Shown here in pieces: positions 17,264 to 25,899 of a DNA stretch of 64,000 nt (positions within the stretch are counted from its first letter, which is position 1; the number at the start of each line of letters is the position of its first letter). The DNA comes from Clostridium sp. MD294 (lineage in GTDB: Bacteria; Bacillota; Clostridia; Lachnospirales; Anaerotignaceae), in contig NZ_CP097810.1 in NCBI RefSeq assembly GCF_000364165.2, forward strand, positions 2,544,130-2,608,129. The letters are read 5' to 3'. The notes below the pieces were generated by a model, which had not been told where the DNA came from, did not search any database, and worked only from the letters and a program-made list of their open reading frames with translations. Position numbers and translations under genes: made by a program.

Positions 17264-17491
17264 TTATATAATATATGGTTTTAATTCTTCTATCAGCTCT
17301 GGTATTACAGAAGATAAACTCAACTGTATCGGTTTTGATAAATCTAAACTAAAGATACCCATAATGGATTTTGCATCTACAACATACCTTCCAGAAATCA
17401 AATCAAAATCCCCATCATATTTTGAAATGATAGAAACAAATTTTTTAATATCATTGATAGATGCTAAATAAATTTGAATTGTTTTTTCCAT
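17264..17491 (-). CDS. HPr-like protein lacking the phosphorylatable histidine
   Basis: 75 aa with RBS AAAGGAG. The second half carries the HPr Ser-46 region, VDAKSIMGIFSLDLSKPIQL. The HARPA site around His-15 is absent and the protein has no histidine at all. It therefore cannot carry phosphate from Enzyme I, but could still act through its serine region, or as a degenerate Crh-like regulator. It lies downstream of the crotonase gene in the same direction, beyond a hairpin. Confidence 0.75.
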   Translation of the reverse strand: MEKTIQIYLASINDIKKFVSIISKYDGDFDLISGRYVVDAKSIMGIFSLDLSKPIQLSLSSVIPELIEELKPYII

Positions 17492-17525
17492 ATTATATTT
17501 TTCTCCTTTATTATATTATGTTATA

Positions 17526-17562
17526 TATGGCATGAAACCATAACAAACCGTTTCATGCCATA
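17526..17562 (-). terminator. Hairpin after the iolCDBJ-type operon
   Basis: ATGGCATGAAAC pairs with GTTTCATGCCAT. There is no good U-run on the minus strand, so it may stabilise the mRNA end or terminate only partly before the HPr-like gene. Confidence 0.5.
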
Positions 17563-17598
17563 AAAGAGTAGGAATTTTGGAACATTTATTATAATATA

Positions 17599-18393
17599 TT
17601 ATCTGAAAGCCGGTTTTTGTTTAGAAAGGAATGCTTCCATACCAATTTCTTTATCTTCTGTGGCAAAGCAAAGCCCTACTAAATCCTTTTCTAATTCCAA
17701 AGCATTCATTAAATCCATGTCACCGCCTTTATTAATAGAAAGTTTTGCATATTTTACACCAATAGGAGATACTTTTAAAATATCTTTCATCATTTCTTTT
17801 GCGGAAGAAAGCAATTCCTCTGCTGGCACTACTTTATTTACTAATCCAAGTGCTTTAGCTTCTTCGGCTTTTACCTGTCTGCCTGTAAATATCATTTCTT
17901 TTGCAAGTCCTGCACCAATTAGTCTAGGCAAGCGTTGTGTACCTCCAAAACATGGCATAATTCCTAATGTAACTTCTGGCTGTCCGAATACTGCTTTTTC
18001 TGATGCAATTCTAATATCACAGCTCAAAGCAAGTTCACAGCCTCCACCCAATGCAAAACCATTGACCGCTGCAATCACAGGTTTTGTAATTGCCTCAATT
18101 CTATTAAATGTAGCTTGTGCATATCCTGCATAGTCTCTGCCTTGTTCACTTTTATAAGGACGCATTTGCACAATGTCCGCTCCTGCAACAAATCCTCTGC
18201 CTTCTCCTGTAATAATCACACCATAGACATCACTATCTTCATTAATCATATCTGTAATTTTTTGAAGTTCATCTAATGTCTGGTTATTTAAAGCATTTAA
18301 TGCTTTAGGGCGGTTCATTGTTACTGTCAATATGTTTTGTTCCAATTCTATTTTTATATTTTCTAATGTACCATTTAATTCTTCAAATTTCAT
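17599..18393 (-). CDS. Crotonase-family enoyl-CoA hydratase / 3-hydroxyacyl-CoA dehydratase
   Basis: 264 aa, the usual crotonase length. Oxyanion-hole and active-site features are present: AGADIVQM, GFALGGGCELALSCD with the first catalytic Glu, and FGQPEVTLGIMPCFGGTQRL with the second. It interconverts 3-hydroxyacyl-CoA and trans-enoyl-CoA. It is the last gene of the iolC-led operon, 14 bases after iolJ. In that setting it may dehydrate 3-hydroxypropionyl-CoA to acryloyl-CoA, but sequence alone does not separate this from crotonyl-CoA hydratase. Confidence 0.88.
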   Translation of the reverse strand: MKFEELNGTLENIKIELEQNILTVTMNRPKALNALNNQTLDELQKITDMINEDSDVYGVIITGEGRGFVAGADIVQMRPYKSEQGRDYAGYAQATFNRIEAITKPVIAAVNGFALGGGCELALSCDIRIASEKAVFGQPEVTLGIMPCFGGTQRLPRLIGAGLAKEMIFTGRQVKAEEAKALGLVNKVVPAEELLSSAKEMMKDILKVSPIGVKYAKLSINKGGDMDLMNALELEKDLVGLCFATEDKEIGMEAFLSKQKPAFR

Positions 18394-18407
18394 AATTAAT
18401 ATCCTCC

Positions 18408-19253
18408 TTATGAAAGACTTTCCATATTAAATACTTTAATGTGTTTTTTTACATTTTGATAAGTTCCTTCTGTCATAGCAGTATTCAAATCAAAATAATT
18501 GTGTTTTCCTTCTGATTTAATATATTCTTCGACTTTGTTCGTTAAGCTGTTAAAACTAGCAGTTGCAATATTTACTTTTTTAATTCCTAAAGAAATTGCT
18601 TTTTGAAAATCTTCGTCTGTAATACCGCTTCCACCATGAAGTACCAAAGGAATAGAAACATTATTTTTAATTTGTTCTAATACATCAAATGCTAATTTAG
18701 GTGCTACTGAATAATTACCATGAGCATTTCCTATTGCCACAGCAAGTGCATCAATGCTTGTATTTTCTGTAAACACTTTTGCATCTTGTGGGTCAGTACA
18801 GCGTATACCATGGTCACTGCTTCCGTCTTCACTACCTCCTACAAGCCCAAGTTCTGCCTCTACTGTCGCACCATATTTTTTGGCCAATGCTACAACACTT
18901 TTTGTTTTTTCAATATTTTGTTCAAATGGAAGTGTAGAAGCATCTAACATTACAGAAGTAAATCCAAGTTCTAATGCTTGCTTTACAGTTTCCAATGTCA
19001 AACCGTGGTCTAAATGTACTGCAACATCTACTTTTGACTGTTTTGCTGCTGCCACCATCATAGGGCCTATCATATGTAAAGGAGAATAATTCAAACGTAC
19101 TTCTGCAATTTGTAATATAATAGGTGTTTGCATTTCTTCTGCTGCTTTGATTGCTCCCTTTATCATTTCCATGTTTGCTATGCTAAATGCTCCACAGCCT
19201 ATATTTTTATTTTTTGCATTTTCTAACAATGTTTTCATTTTTACAAGTGGCAT
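18408..19253 (-). CDS. iolJ: Class II aldolase, probable 6-phospho-5-dehydro-2-deoxygluconate aldolase
   Basis: 281 aa. Zn-binding HLDHG (about 80-84), a glutamate in EAELG, and the later His motifs AIGNAHG and LHGGSG are those of class II fructose-bisphosphate/DKGP aldolases. Placement in an iol operon between the dehydrogenase and the crotonase makes IolJ (DKGP to DHAP plus malonate semialdehyde) the likely role. Starts with an ATG and RBS 36 bases after the dehydrogenase stop. Confidence 0.88.
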   Translation of the reverse strand: MPLVKMKTLLENAKNKNIGCGAFSIANMEMIKGAIKAAEEMQTPIILQIAEVRLNYSPLHMIGPMMVAAAKQSKVDVAVHLDHGLTLETVKQALELGFTSVMLDASTLPFEQNIEKTKSVVALAKKYGATVEAELGLVGGSEDGSSDHGIRCTDPQDAKVFTENTSIDALAVAIGNAHGNYSVAPKLAFDVLEQIKNNVSIPLVLHGGSGITDEDFQKAISLGIKKVNIATASFNSLTNKVEEYIKSEGKHNYFDLNTAMTEGTYQNVKKHIKVFNMESLS

Positions 19254-19289
19254 ACTATACCTCCTATTTTTGTAAATGCTTTATAAAAA

Positions 19290-20441
19290 TTACCATAAAT
19301 TTTTATAAATTTGTTTTACATCTTGTTCTGTTACTTCTCTCATTGTATTTTGAGGGCTTCCACTATCCATGGCATCAAATGCCATTTTATCAATTTGATT
19401 AAAAAATTCCTCTTTATTGATACCAAATTGCTCTAATGTTGGTGTTTCTAATTCTTTTGTAATATTTTCCACAGCTACTAAAAATTTCTCACTTGCTACT
19501 TTGTCACTGTCGCTTGCTGTTGCAACACCTATTTTTCTACCCAATACTGCAAAACGGTCATATGCTCCTTCTAAGGCAAATTTTAAACATTCTTTCATGA
19601 GCATAGCATTTGATAAACCATGTGCTACATGGAACAATGCACCGATTGGTCTACTCATACCATGAATGATAGTAACAGAGGCATTATTAAATGCAATACC
19701 ACCTTCTAAAGCTGCAACAGACATCTGCACTCTTGCTTCTTCATTTTTTCCATCATGGAACGCAATAGGTAAATATTTGAATATACGTTCTACTGCAGAC
19801 AATGCAAAAGTATCAGATAATGTTTGCGCTTTTCTAGAAGTATATGCTTCTATTGCATGGCACAGTGCGTCTAAACCGGTAGCTGCTGTTACTTTTGGTG
19901 GTGCTGTCATAGTAAATTGTGGGTCAATAATTGCCAATTTTGGAATTAATACTTTTCCTTTTAAAAGCATTTTAATATTCTTTTTGGTATCTGTAATAAT
20001 GGTAAATTGTGTTGCTTCAGAACCAGTACCAGCAGTAGTAGGGATTGCCACCATAGGAGGTACTGCTACATCAATGACTTTTCCCATATAATCAGAAATA
20101 TTTCCGCCATTTACTACCAATGAACCAATTGCTTTCATAGAGTCAATAGGACTTCCTCCACCTAGTGCAACTAAGAAATCACAATTTTCTTTTTTGTATA
20201 AATTTAATCCCTTTTCAATCATAGTATCGGTAGGCTCACCTAATATTTCAGAATAAATGACATAGTCAATACCTTGATTTTTTAAAGCTGTTTCTACTTT
20301 CGCACAGTTTCCCAAATCAATCATAACAGTATCTGTAACAATCATTGCTTTTTTTCCTAAACTCTTTAAAGACTCCTCTGCCATATTTAATGCACCTGAA
20401 CCTGAAATAATTTGACTTGGTACAATAAATTCTCTTGCCAT
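19290..20441 (-). CDS. Iron-containing (group III) alcohol dehydrogenase
   Basis: 383 aa. The NAD-binding GGGSPIDSMKAIG (about 93-105), AGTGSEATQF, and the metal ligands in GLDALCHAIEAY and FHVAHGLSNAML define the family. It reduces aldehydes to alcohols with NADH. Between iolB and iolJ it most likely reduces malonate semialdehyde to 3-hydroxypropionate, replacing the missing IolA; a 1,3-propanediol- or lactaldehyde-type substrate remains possible. Confidence 0.88.
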   Translation of the reverse strand: MAREFIVPSQIISGSGALNMAEESLKSLGKKAMIVTDTVMIDLGNCAKVETALKNQGIDYVIYSEILGEPTDTMIEKGLNLYKKENCDFLVALGGGSPIDSMKAIGSLVVNGGNISDYMGKVIDVAVPPMVAIPTTAGTGSEATQFTIITDTKKNIKMLLKGKVLIPKLAIIDPQFTMTAPPKVTAATGLDALCHAIEAYTSRKAQTLSDTFALSAVERIFKYLPIAFHDGKNEEARVQMSVAALEGGIAFNNASVTIIHGMSRPIGALFHVAHGLSNAMLMKECLKFALEGAYDRFAVLGRKIGVATASDSDKVASEKFLVAVENITKELETPTLEQFGINKEEFFNQIDKMAFDAMDSGSPQNTMREVTEQDVKQIYKNLW

Positions 20442-20488
20442 AATAAAAACTTCCTTTCTATTTTTTATATTTTGTTTTCCTATCTATT

Positions 20489-21268
20489 TTATAAACTATC
20501 ATGTAACCAGATATATCTTTCATCTTCACAACGGTCTGTTTGCAGCCATGGATTACCTTCTATATGGCGTATCATCCAACAAGTATACATTTGAAAACCT
20601 GGAGCAACTGCTTGTGGGTGTAACTCTCCTCCCGGAATAGCAGAAAAACTGCCATCTACACTTTTAAATACACTCTCTCCTACAAAACTTGCTCCAAATC
20701 CTTCTGGGCGGTCGAATTTAAAATAATATACTTCTGGCTGTGGGTGTCTGTGTGGCAAATATCCTGACCAATTTCCCTTATCATTTAACACTTCTCCTAA
20801 TACCATATTAGAATATGGTGCAATATCATGGTCAAATATCGTATTTACACGTCTTTTTGCCACATTTCCAAATTTTCCCACACAAGAATATCCCCAAGGT
20901 GCGTCTTTTGGTTGATAAAATTTTGCGTCAAAAATAATATCATTTTTCGTACACTGTACTAATATTTCTGAAGCACTTTCTGCAACTACTTCTACTTTTG
21001 TATCTTTACAGACATGAACACAGTAAGGTCCTTCTGTAAATACATCTTTTCTACTTGCTTTTTGCTGAAAATTATGATAGTGATATACAACATTTCCTGA
21101 AAGAAGCAATATCGCTGTTTCTTCCTCTGCTTTTTGAAATACTCTTGTTTCTCCTGCACTCATACGATAAACGCGTACATCCATCATCATAGCTTGATAC
21201 TCATTGTCATAAGTTGTAAGTGTTTTTTCGTTATTTTCATCAAATTTTGGATAGCCAAATACTTTCAT
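20489..21268 (-). CDS. iolB: 5-deoxy-glucuronate isomerase
   Basis: 259 aa, the family length. Double cupin: N-terminal VYRMSAGETRVF and a C-terminal cupin with GYLPHRHPQPEVYYFKF metal ligands, then GELHPQAVAPGFQMYTCWMI. Converts 5-deoxy-glucuronate into 5-dehydro-2-deoxy-gluconate. 15 bases after the iolD stop. Confidence 0.95.
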   Translation of the reverse strand: MKVFGYPKFDENNEKTLTTYDNEYQAMMMDVRVYRMSAGETRVFQKAEEETAILLLSGNVVYHYHNFQQKASRKDVFTEGPYCVHVCKDTKVEVVAESASEILVQCTKNDIIFDAKFYQPKDAPWGYSCVGKFGNVAKRRVNTIFDHDIAPYSNMVLGEVLNDKGNWSGYLPHRHPQPEVYYFKFDRPEGFGASFVGESVFKSVDGSFSAIPGGELHPQAVAPGFQMYTCWMIRHIEGNPWLQTDRCEDERYIWLHDSL

Positions 21269-21283
21269 ATTTTTATCTCCTTA

Positions 21284-23215
21284 TCAATATTTTCTTGCTT
21301 CCCTTCTACCTTCCATCACTTTTTCACAAGCCTCATTGACAGACTGCTTTGTTGATGTTGTAGCAATACCTACATTCCACCATGACTCATACCCGTCTGT
21401 CATTGTTTTTGGTATAACTTTTAAATCAAATAAACAAGCAATGTTTTGTTTTTTTGCATCTTCTAAAGCATTTTCTAATTCTTGTATTGTTTTGCAAGTA
21501 TATGTTTTTAAGCCATACCCTTCTCCAATTTTGGCATAGTCCACTGGTATTAAATCTCCTACTGGTTTTTTGCCATCTGTATAACGAAACTCTGTTGCAA
21601 TACTTCCAACACCATGATTCATTTCTAAATTGTTAATACAGCCAAATCCGCAATTATCAAACAGTATAATATTAACTTTTTGTTTTTCCTGTATAATTGT
21701 CATAATTTCACTATGCAACATTTGAAAACTGGAGTCGCCTACAACGCAATAAACTTCATTTTCTGGTTCTGCAAATTTTGCTCCTAATGTTGCTGCTACT
21801 TCATATCCCATACAAGAATAACCATATTCTGCATGGTATCCGCCTCTTTTATCTGTTGTCCATACTCTTTGCATACAACTTGGTAAAGAACCGCCTGCTG
21901 TAATCATAACAGCATTTTTATCAATAATTCTGTTTATTGTCGCAAGTGCTGCTGTTTGTGTAATTTTTCCACCTGTTAATTTTACAAATTCTGGTATGGT
22001 ACGCAAATCTCTTGCCTTAATTAAAGGTTCAAAATCCTCTCCTGTATATGCAATGGAAGCAAGTTTTTGCATTTCTTTATCCCATACTTGTTTTGCTTTT
22101 TGTATTTCCTCTGTGTATGCTGACTGATAGTTACGTTTTCTTAATTTTTCTGCTAAAGCCTCTACAGTTACTTTTGCGTCACCTACTGCTTTTACTGCAT
22201 CCATTTTATAAGCATGATAACGACAATTATTTATTGTAACAAATTTTACATCTTTATTTAAAAATAATCTTTTAGAACTTGTTGTAAAGTCAGACAATCT
22301 TGTTCCTATGGCAATAACAACATCTGCCTGTTTTGCAATAATATTGCTTGCATAAGTTCCTGTTACGCCAATACCGCCTAAACAATAAGGGTGACTGGAT
22401 TTACAAGCACTTTTTCCACCTTGGCTTTCTCCAAATGGTATATGAAATTCTTCACAAAATTTTTCTACAGTTTCTCCTGCTTCAGAATATCTTACGCCAC
22501 CACCTACTACAATAATCGGTTTTTTTGCATTTGCAATTACTTCTGTAATGTCTTCTAATTCTTCCTCTACTGCAACAGGTCTTGTAATTCTGTGTACTCT
22601 CTTTTCAAAAAAGTATTCTGGATAGTTATAGCTTTCTCCCTCTACATCTTGTGGTATTGCAATGCAACAAGCACCCGTTTCTGCTGGGTCTGTCAATACT
22701 CTCATTGCATTGATAAGTGCTGTCATTAACTGCTCTGGTCTTACAACTCTATCCCAATATTTACAAACTGGTTTAAAAGCATCATTTGTAGTTGTTGCTA
22801 AACTGTTGCTTTGTTCTAACTGCTGTAATACAGGGTCAGGCTGTCTTGAGGCAAAGGTATCTGCTGGAAATACCAAAAGAGGAATATTATTTACAGTTGC
22901 AGTTGCACAAGCTGTTATCATATTTGCAGAACCAGGACCAACAGAAGCTGTACATGGTATTATTTTTCTTCTGTTACTTTGTTTTGCAAATGCTGTTGCA
23001 ACATGACACATACCTTGCTCATTTCTTCCCTGCATGACTCTTAATTGTCCTGGATTTGTGTCAAGTGCCTCTCCTAATCCAACAGCAATGCCATGTCCAA
23101 ATATGGTAAAAAATCCTTCTACAAATTTTGTTTCTTTTCCATCCATAGATACATATTGATTATCTAAAAATTTTACAATGGCTTGTGCAACTGTCAATTT
23201 AATTGTATTTTCCAT
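21284..23215 (-). CDS. iolD: 3D-trihydroxycyclohexane-1,2-dione hydrolase (TPP enzyme)
   Basis: 643 aa from ATG at 23215, which has AAGGAGGG in front; the 10-residue longer frame overlaps the iolC end. TPP-enzyme features: FFTIFGHGIAVGLGEAL and the catalytic-Glu region near residues 30-65, central NAD/FAD-like GGGVRYSEAG, and the TPP motif GDSSFQM ... NCGFGCINN. Opens the ring of THcHDO to 5-deoxy-glucuronate. Confidence 0.95.
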   Translation of the reverse strand: MENTIKLTVAQAIVKFLDNQYVSMDGKETKFVEGFFTIFGHGIAVGLGEALDTNPGQLRVMQGRNEQGMCHVATAFAKQSNRRKIIPCTASVGPGSANMITACATATVNNIPLLVFPADTFASRQPDPVLQQLEQSNSLATTTNDAFKPVCKYWDRVVRPEQLMTALINAMRVLTDPAETGACCIAIPQDVEGESYNYPEYFFEKRVHRITRPVAVEEELEDITEVIANAKKPIIVVGGGVRYSEAGETVEKFCEEFHIPFGESQGGKSACKSSHPYCLGGIGVTGTYASNIIAKQADVVIAIGTRLSDFTTSSKRLFLNKDVKFVTINNCRYHAYKMDAVKAVGDAKVTVEALAEKLRKRNYQSAYTEEIQKAKQVWDKEMQKLASIAYTGEDFEPLIKARDLRTIPEFVKLTGGKITQTAALATINRIIDKNAVMITAGGSLPSCMQRVWTTDKRGGYHAEYGYSCMGYEVAATLGAKFAEPENEVYCVVGDSSFQMLHSEIMTIIQEKQKVNIILFDNCGFGCINNLEMNHGVGSIATEFRYTDGKKPVGDLIPVDYAKIGEGYGLKTYTCKTIQELENALEDAKKQNIACLFDLKVIPKTMTDGYESWWNVGIATTSTKQSVNEACEKVMEGRREARKY

Positions 23216-23231
23216 AAACACACCCTCCTTT

Positions 23232-24266
23232 TTATACTCTTGCAATCATTTCGCCATATTGCTCTTTTTCTTCTTTTATAAATTGTTTTACTTGTTCTGC
23301 ATTTGGTAAAGAGTCAGAGCAGTTGTTGCTTCTTACCATCATAGATGCTTCTGCGGAACCAAATTCCAAGCAATCAATGATTTCCCAGCCTTGATACAAT
23401 CCATATAAAAATCCAGAACCATATCCATCACCGCCGCCAAAACCTTTTCTTGCTTCTACTGGGAATGGCTTAATAGAAAAATCTTGACCGTCACAAGTAT
23501 AAGCAGTAGAGCCTTTCATACCATGCTTGATTACTACGATTTTTGCATTATATCCATGCCATGCTTCTGCTGTTTGTTTATCTGTTCTGTTTGGCTGTAT
23601 CAGTTTTTCTGTCAAATCAAATTCTTCTCTAGAGCCCATAATAATATCTGCTTCTTTTGCAACTATAGAGTAGTAAATGGAAATTTCATCTGTATTTTTC
23701 CAATTATATTCTCTGTAATCTATATCAAAAATAACCTTTGTATTATTTTTCTTTGCTAACATAACTGCTTTTAATGTTGCCTCTCTGGAAGGACTTTCCG
23801 CTAATGCTGTACCAGAAACCAATATCGCTTTTGCACTTTTAATATATTCCTCGTCTATGTCTTCCACAGATAACTGCAAATCTGCAATGCAATTTCTATA
23901 CATCAATATACTGCTTTCTTTGCTGGAAAGCATTTCTGTAAAAGTTAATCCTAATTTTTCACCATTGGTACATCTTGTAATATGAGAGGTATCAATTCCT
24001 TGTTCATTAAAATAATCAACTACATATTCTCCAAATTGGTCAGCAGAAACCTTTCCTATAAATCCCGCTTTTAAACCATGTCTTGTAACGCCTACTGCTA
24101 TGTTTGCTGGAGAACCTCCTACAAATTTTTCAAACATATGTACCTTTTTTAGTGGCTTAAAGTCTTCTTTTACTTGGTCATTATAAGCTGGGTTAAAATC
24201 AATGGTTACTCTGCCCAAAAGTATTAAATCAAGTCTTCTTGCTTCATCAAATTCAATATATTTCAT
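23232..24266 (-). CDS. iolC: 5-dehydro-2-deoxygluconokinase (PfkB family)
   Basis: 344 aa. The PfkB signature 1 region VGGSPANIAVGVTRHGL (about 48-64) and signature 2 with the catalytic Asp in GFGGGDGYGSGFLYGL are present. Phosphorylates DKG to DKGP. First gene of the operon; its promoter carries the LacI-type operators. Confidence 0.95.
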   Translation of the reverse strand: MKYIEFDEARRLDLILLGRVTIDFNPAYNDQVKEDFKPLKKVHMFEKFVGGSPANIAVGVTRHGLKAGFIGKVSADQFGEYVVDYFNEQGIDTSHITRCTNGEKLGLTFTEMLSSKESSILMYRNCIADLQLSVEDIDEEYIKSAKAILVSGTALAESPSREATLKAVMLAKKNNTKVIFDIDYREYNWKNTDEISIYYSIVAKEADIIMGSREEFDLTEKLIQPNRTDKQTAEAWHGYNAKIVVIKHGMKGSTAYTCDGQDFSIKPFPVEARKGFGGGDGYGSGFLYGLYQGWEIIDCLEFGSAEASMMVRSNNCSDSLPNAEQVKQFIKEEKEQYGEMIARV

Positions 24267-24293
24267 GTGATAGCCTCCATTCTATTTACTTTG

Positions 24294-24359
24294 TTTGCGT
24301 GCATTTATTCTATTCACTTTTGTTTGATTTATTATAGCACGCAAATATATTGCGTGCAA
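24294..24359 (-). promoter_or_regulatory. iolC promoter with LacI-type operators
   Basis: Minus strand: TTGCAC (24359-24354), 17 bases, TATAAT (24336-24331). A palindrome GCACGCAA-N5-TTGCGTGC (24337-24357) fills the space between -35 and -10, so a bound repressor would block polymerase. A second half-type site TGCACGCAAA lies at 24294-24303, downstream of the start point. Confidence 0.85.
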
Positions 24360-24444
24360 GTATTTTTTGATGATTTTTTATTTTTCTGCACACTGTATAA
24401 TAAACAATATATTTTTTTAGTAAATACAACAATTTTTTATACTG

Positions 24445-24467
24445 TTTGCGTGCTTTTTGCACGCAAA
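24445..24467. promoter_or_regulatory. Upstream LacI-type operator
   Basis: TTTGCGTGC-N5-GCACGCAAA, a perfect palindrome of the same half-site as the promoter operator, about 100 bp upstream of it. It could allow looping between sites. Confidence 0.8.
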
Positions 24468-24471
24468 GCAT

Positions 24472-24511
24472 AAAAAAAGAGCAGTATTCTTATCAAAATA
24501 CTGCTCTTTTC
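24472..24511 (-). terminator. Terminator of the first LacI regulator gene
   Basis: AGAGCAGTATT pairs with AATACTGCTCT; on the minus strand it ends in a run of U's. Lies just after the regulator stop and before the iolC control region. Confidence 0.88.
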
Positions 24512-24516
24512 TTTAT

Positions 24517-25542
24517 TTACAAATTATATTTTGTTTTAATATTGATATCTGTATATAAAAACTCGCTTTTGGGTATTTGTCCCTTTCCTAATATATTTGC
24601 TAAAATATAAGGAGGACGATAACCTTGTATATAGCTGTTTTGGTCAATCAAAAAATCTGCAACATTATCTATTAATATTTTTTCATTTTTAGGCGTTTTA
24701 TCATATATAATTACATGAGGTCTTTTTTCTATATTTAGTTTTTCAAAAGCCTTAGCAATTCCAGACTGTCCACCTGATACAACAAATATTCCATTCACTC
24801 CAGAAACATCTTTTATTGTATTTTCAATAATACGTTCTACTTCTTCTGCTTCGTCAAAACTTGCCTGCACTCCTGCAATACTTAATTGTGTATAGTTTTT
24901 TTTGACTTCTTCTATAAATCCATCTACTCTTGCATTATTTACAGAATTGCTGAAAAATCCCGTAATAATTAAAATTTTTCCAACTCCACCTGTTAACATA
25001 TTCATCAAACCTGCTGCTGTTTGTCCACTTTTTTGGTTGTCCATTCCTACAAAACAACATCTTTTTGTTCCTACAATATCGGAATTAAATGTAACAACAG
25101 GTACTTTTTTTTGTTCTATTAGCCAATTTAATTTTAAACGAATACTTTCACAATTTACAGGCATAATTGCTAAACCATCAATACCTATTTCTGCAAGTTC
25201 TTCTATATATTTTAACTGTATTTTCTCATCTACAGAAAGTACTTCTTTTACAATAATTTCAATGCCCCATTCTGCTAATTCCTCTTTTGCTTGCTGTATT
25301 CCTTTGTTTACCTCTAACATAAAGGAAGATTTTGCAAGTTGATTGATAATACCTATTTTTATTTTTTTCTTTTTTATTTCTGATTTTTTTCTAATTGTGG
25401 GAGTATATCCTAATTCCTCTGCAATATTTTTTATTCTCTCTGCTACATCAGGGGCAATTCTTCCTCTATTATTTAATGCTCTGTCAACTGTTCCTCGAGA
25501 TACGCCTGCTTTGTCTGCAATTTGTTGTATTGTTACTCTCAT
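24517..25542 (-). CDS. LacI-family transcriptional regulator (iol cluster, copy 1)
   Basis: 341 aa. Helix-turn-helix at the very N terminus: TIQQIADKAGVSRGTVDRAL then NNRGRI. The periplasmic-binding-like ligand domain follows (PVVTFNSDIVG, GQTAAGLMNML). It probably senses inositol or a phosphorylated intermediate and controls the iol promoters through the GCACGCAA sites. A palindromic ATGCACGCAT at 25567-25576, just upstream of its RBS, suggests autoregulation. Clearly a paralogue of the regulator at 32012. Confidence 0.9.
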   Translation of the reverse strand: MRVTIQQIADKAGVSRGTVDRALNNRGRIAPDVAERIKNIAEELGYTPTIRKKSEIKKKKIKIGIINQLAKSSFMLEVNKGIQQAKEELAEWGIEIIVKEVLSVDEKIQLKYIEELAEIGIDGLAIMPVNCESIRLKLNWLIEQKKVPVVTFNSDIVGTKRCCFVGMDNQKSGQTAAGLMNMLTGGVGKILIITGFFSNSVNNARVDGFIEEVKKNYTQLSIAGVQASFDEAEEVERIIENTIKDVSGVNGIFVVSGGQSGIAKAFEKLNIEKRPHVIIYDKTPKNEKILIDNVADFLIDQNSYIQGYRPPYILANILGKGQIPKSEFLYTDINIKTKYNL

Positions 25543-25599
25543 AATCTTTTACACCTACCTTTTAATATGCACGCATATTTTGTTATGGCACACAATGAT

Positions 25600-25850
25600 A
25601 TTATTATTCTACAACATAAATAGATAAAAGTAAAAAGAAATACAAATAATCTGTCAATTCTGTGCTATAATAAATAAAAAAAGGAATATAGTGTAACCTT
25701 TCGAGTTTCTAAACTTTCCATGTATCAAAGCATTTATTACAGTATTTTGAAACATTAATATGGAAGAAAATACTGCATTGAAACAACTCATGTTATTTTA
25801 TAGATTTTCCAAAGAAGAAGCACTAAAATATATTAGCAAATAATATAGAA
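25600..25850. other. Intergenic stretch without a clear gene
   Basis: Contains only a 27-codon frame (25760-25843, MEENTALKQLMLFYRFSKEE...) without a convincing RBS; likely a remnant. No repeat or RNA seen. Confidence 0.4.
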
Positions 25851-25889
25851 AAAAGAACAGCAAAATGTTATATTTTCTGTTCTTTTTTC
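25851..25889 (-). terminator. Terminator of the iolG-led operon
   Basis: AAAAGAACAG pairs with CTGTTCTTTT; U-run on the minus strand, just after the iolH stop. Confidence 0.85.
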
Positions 25890-25899
25890 TTTTTTGATT

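Noticed and set aside
18754..20091. + strand frames over the aldolase and dehydrogenase genes
   Set aside because: Shadows of well-identified minus-strand iol genes; no RBS.
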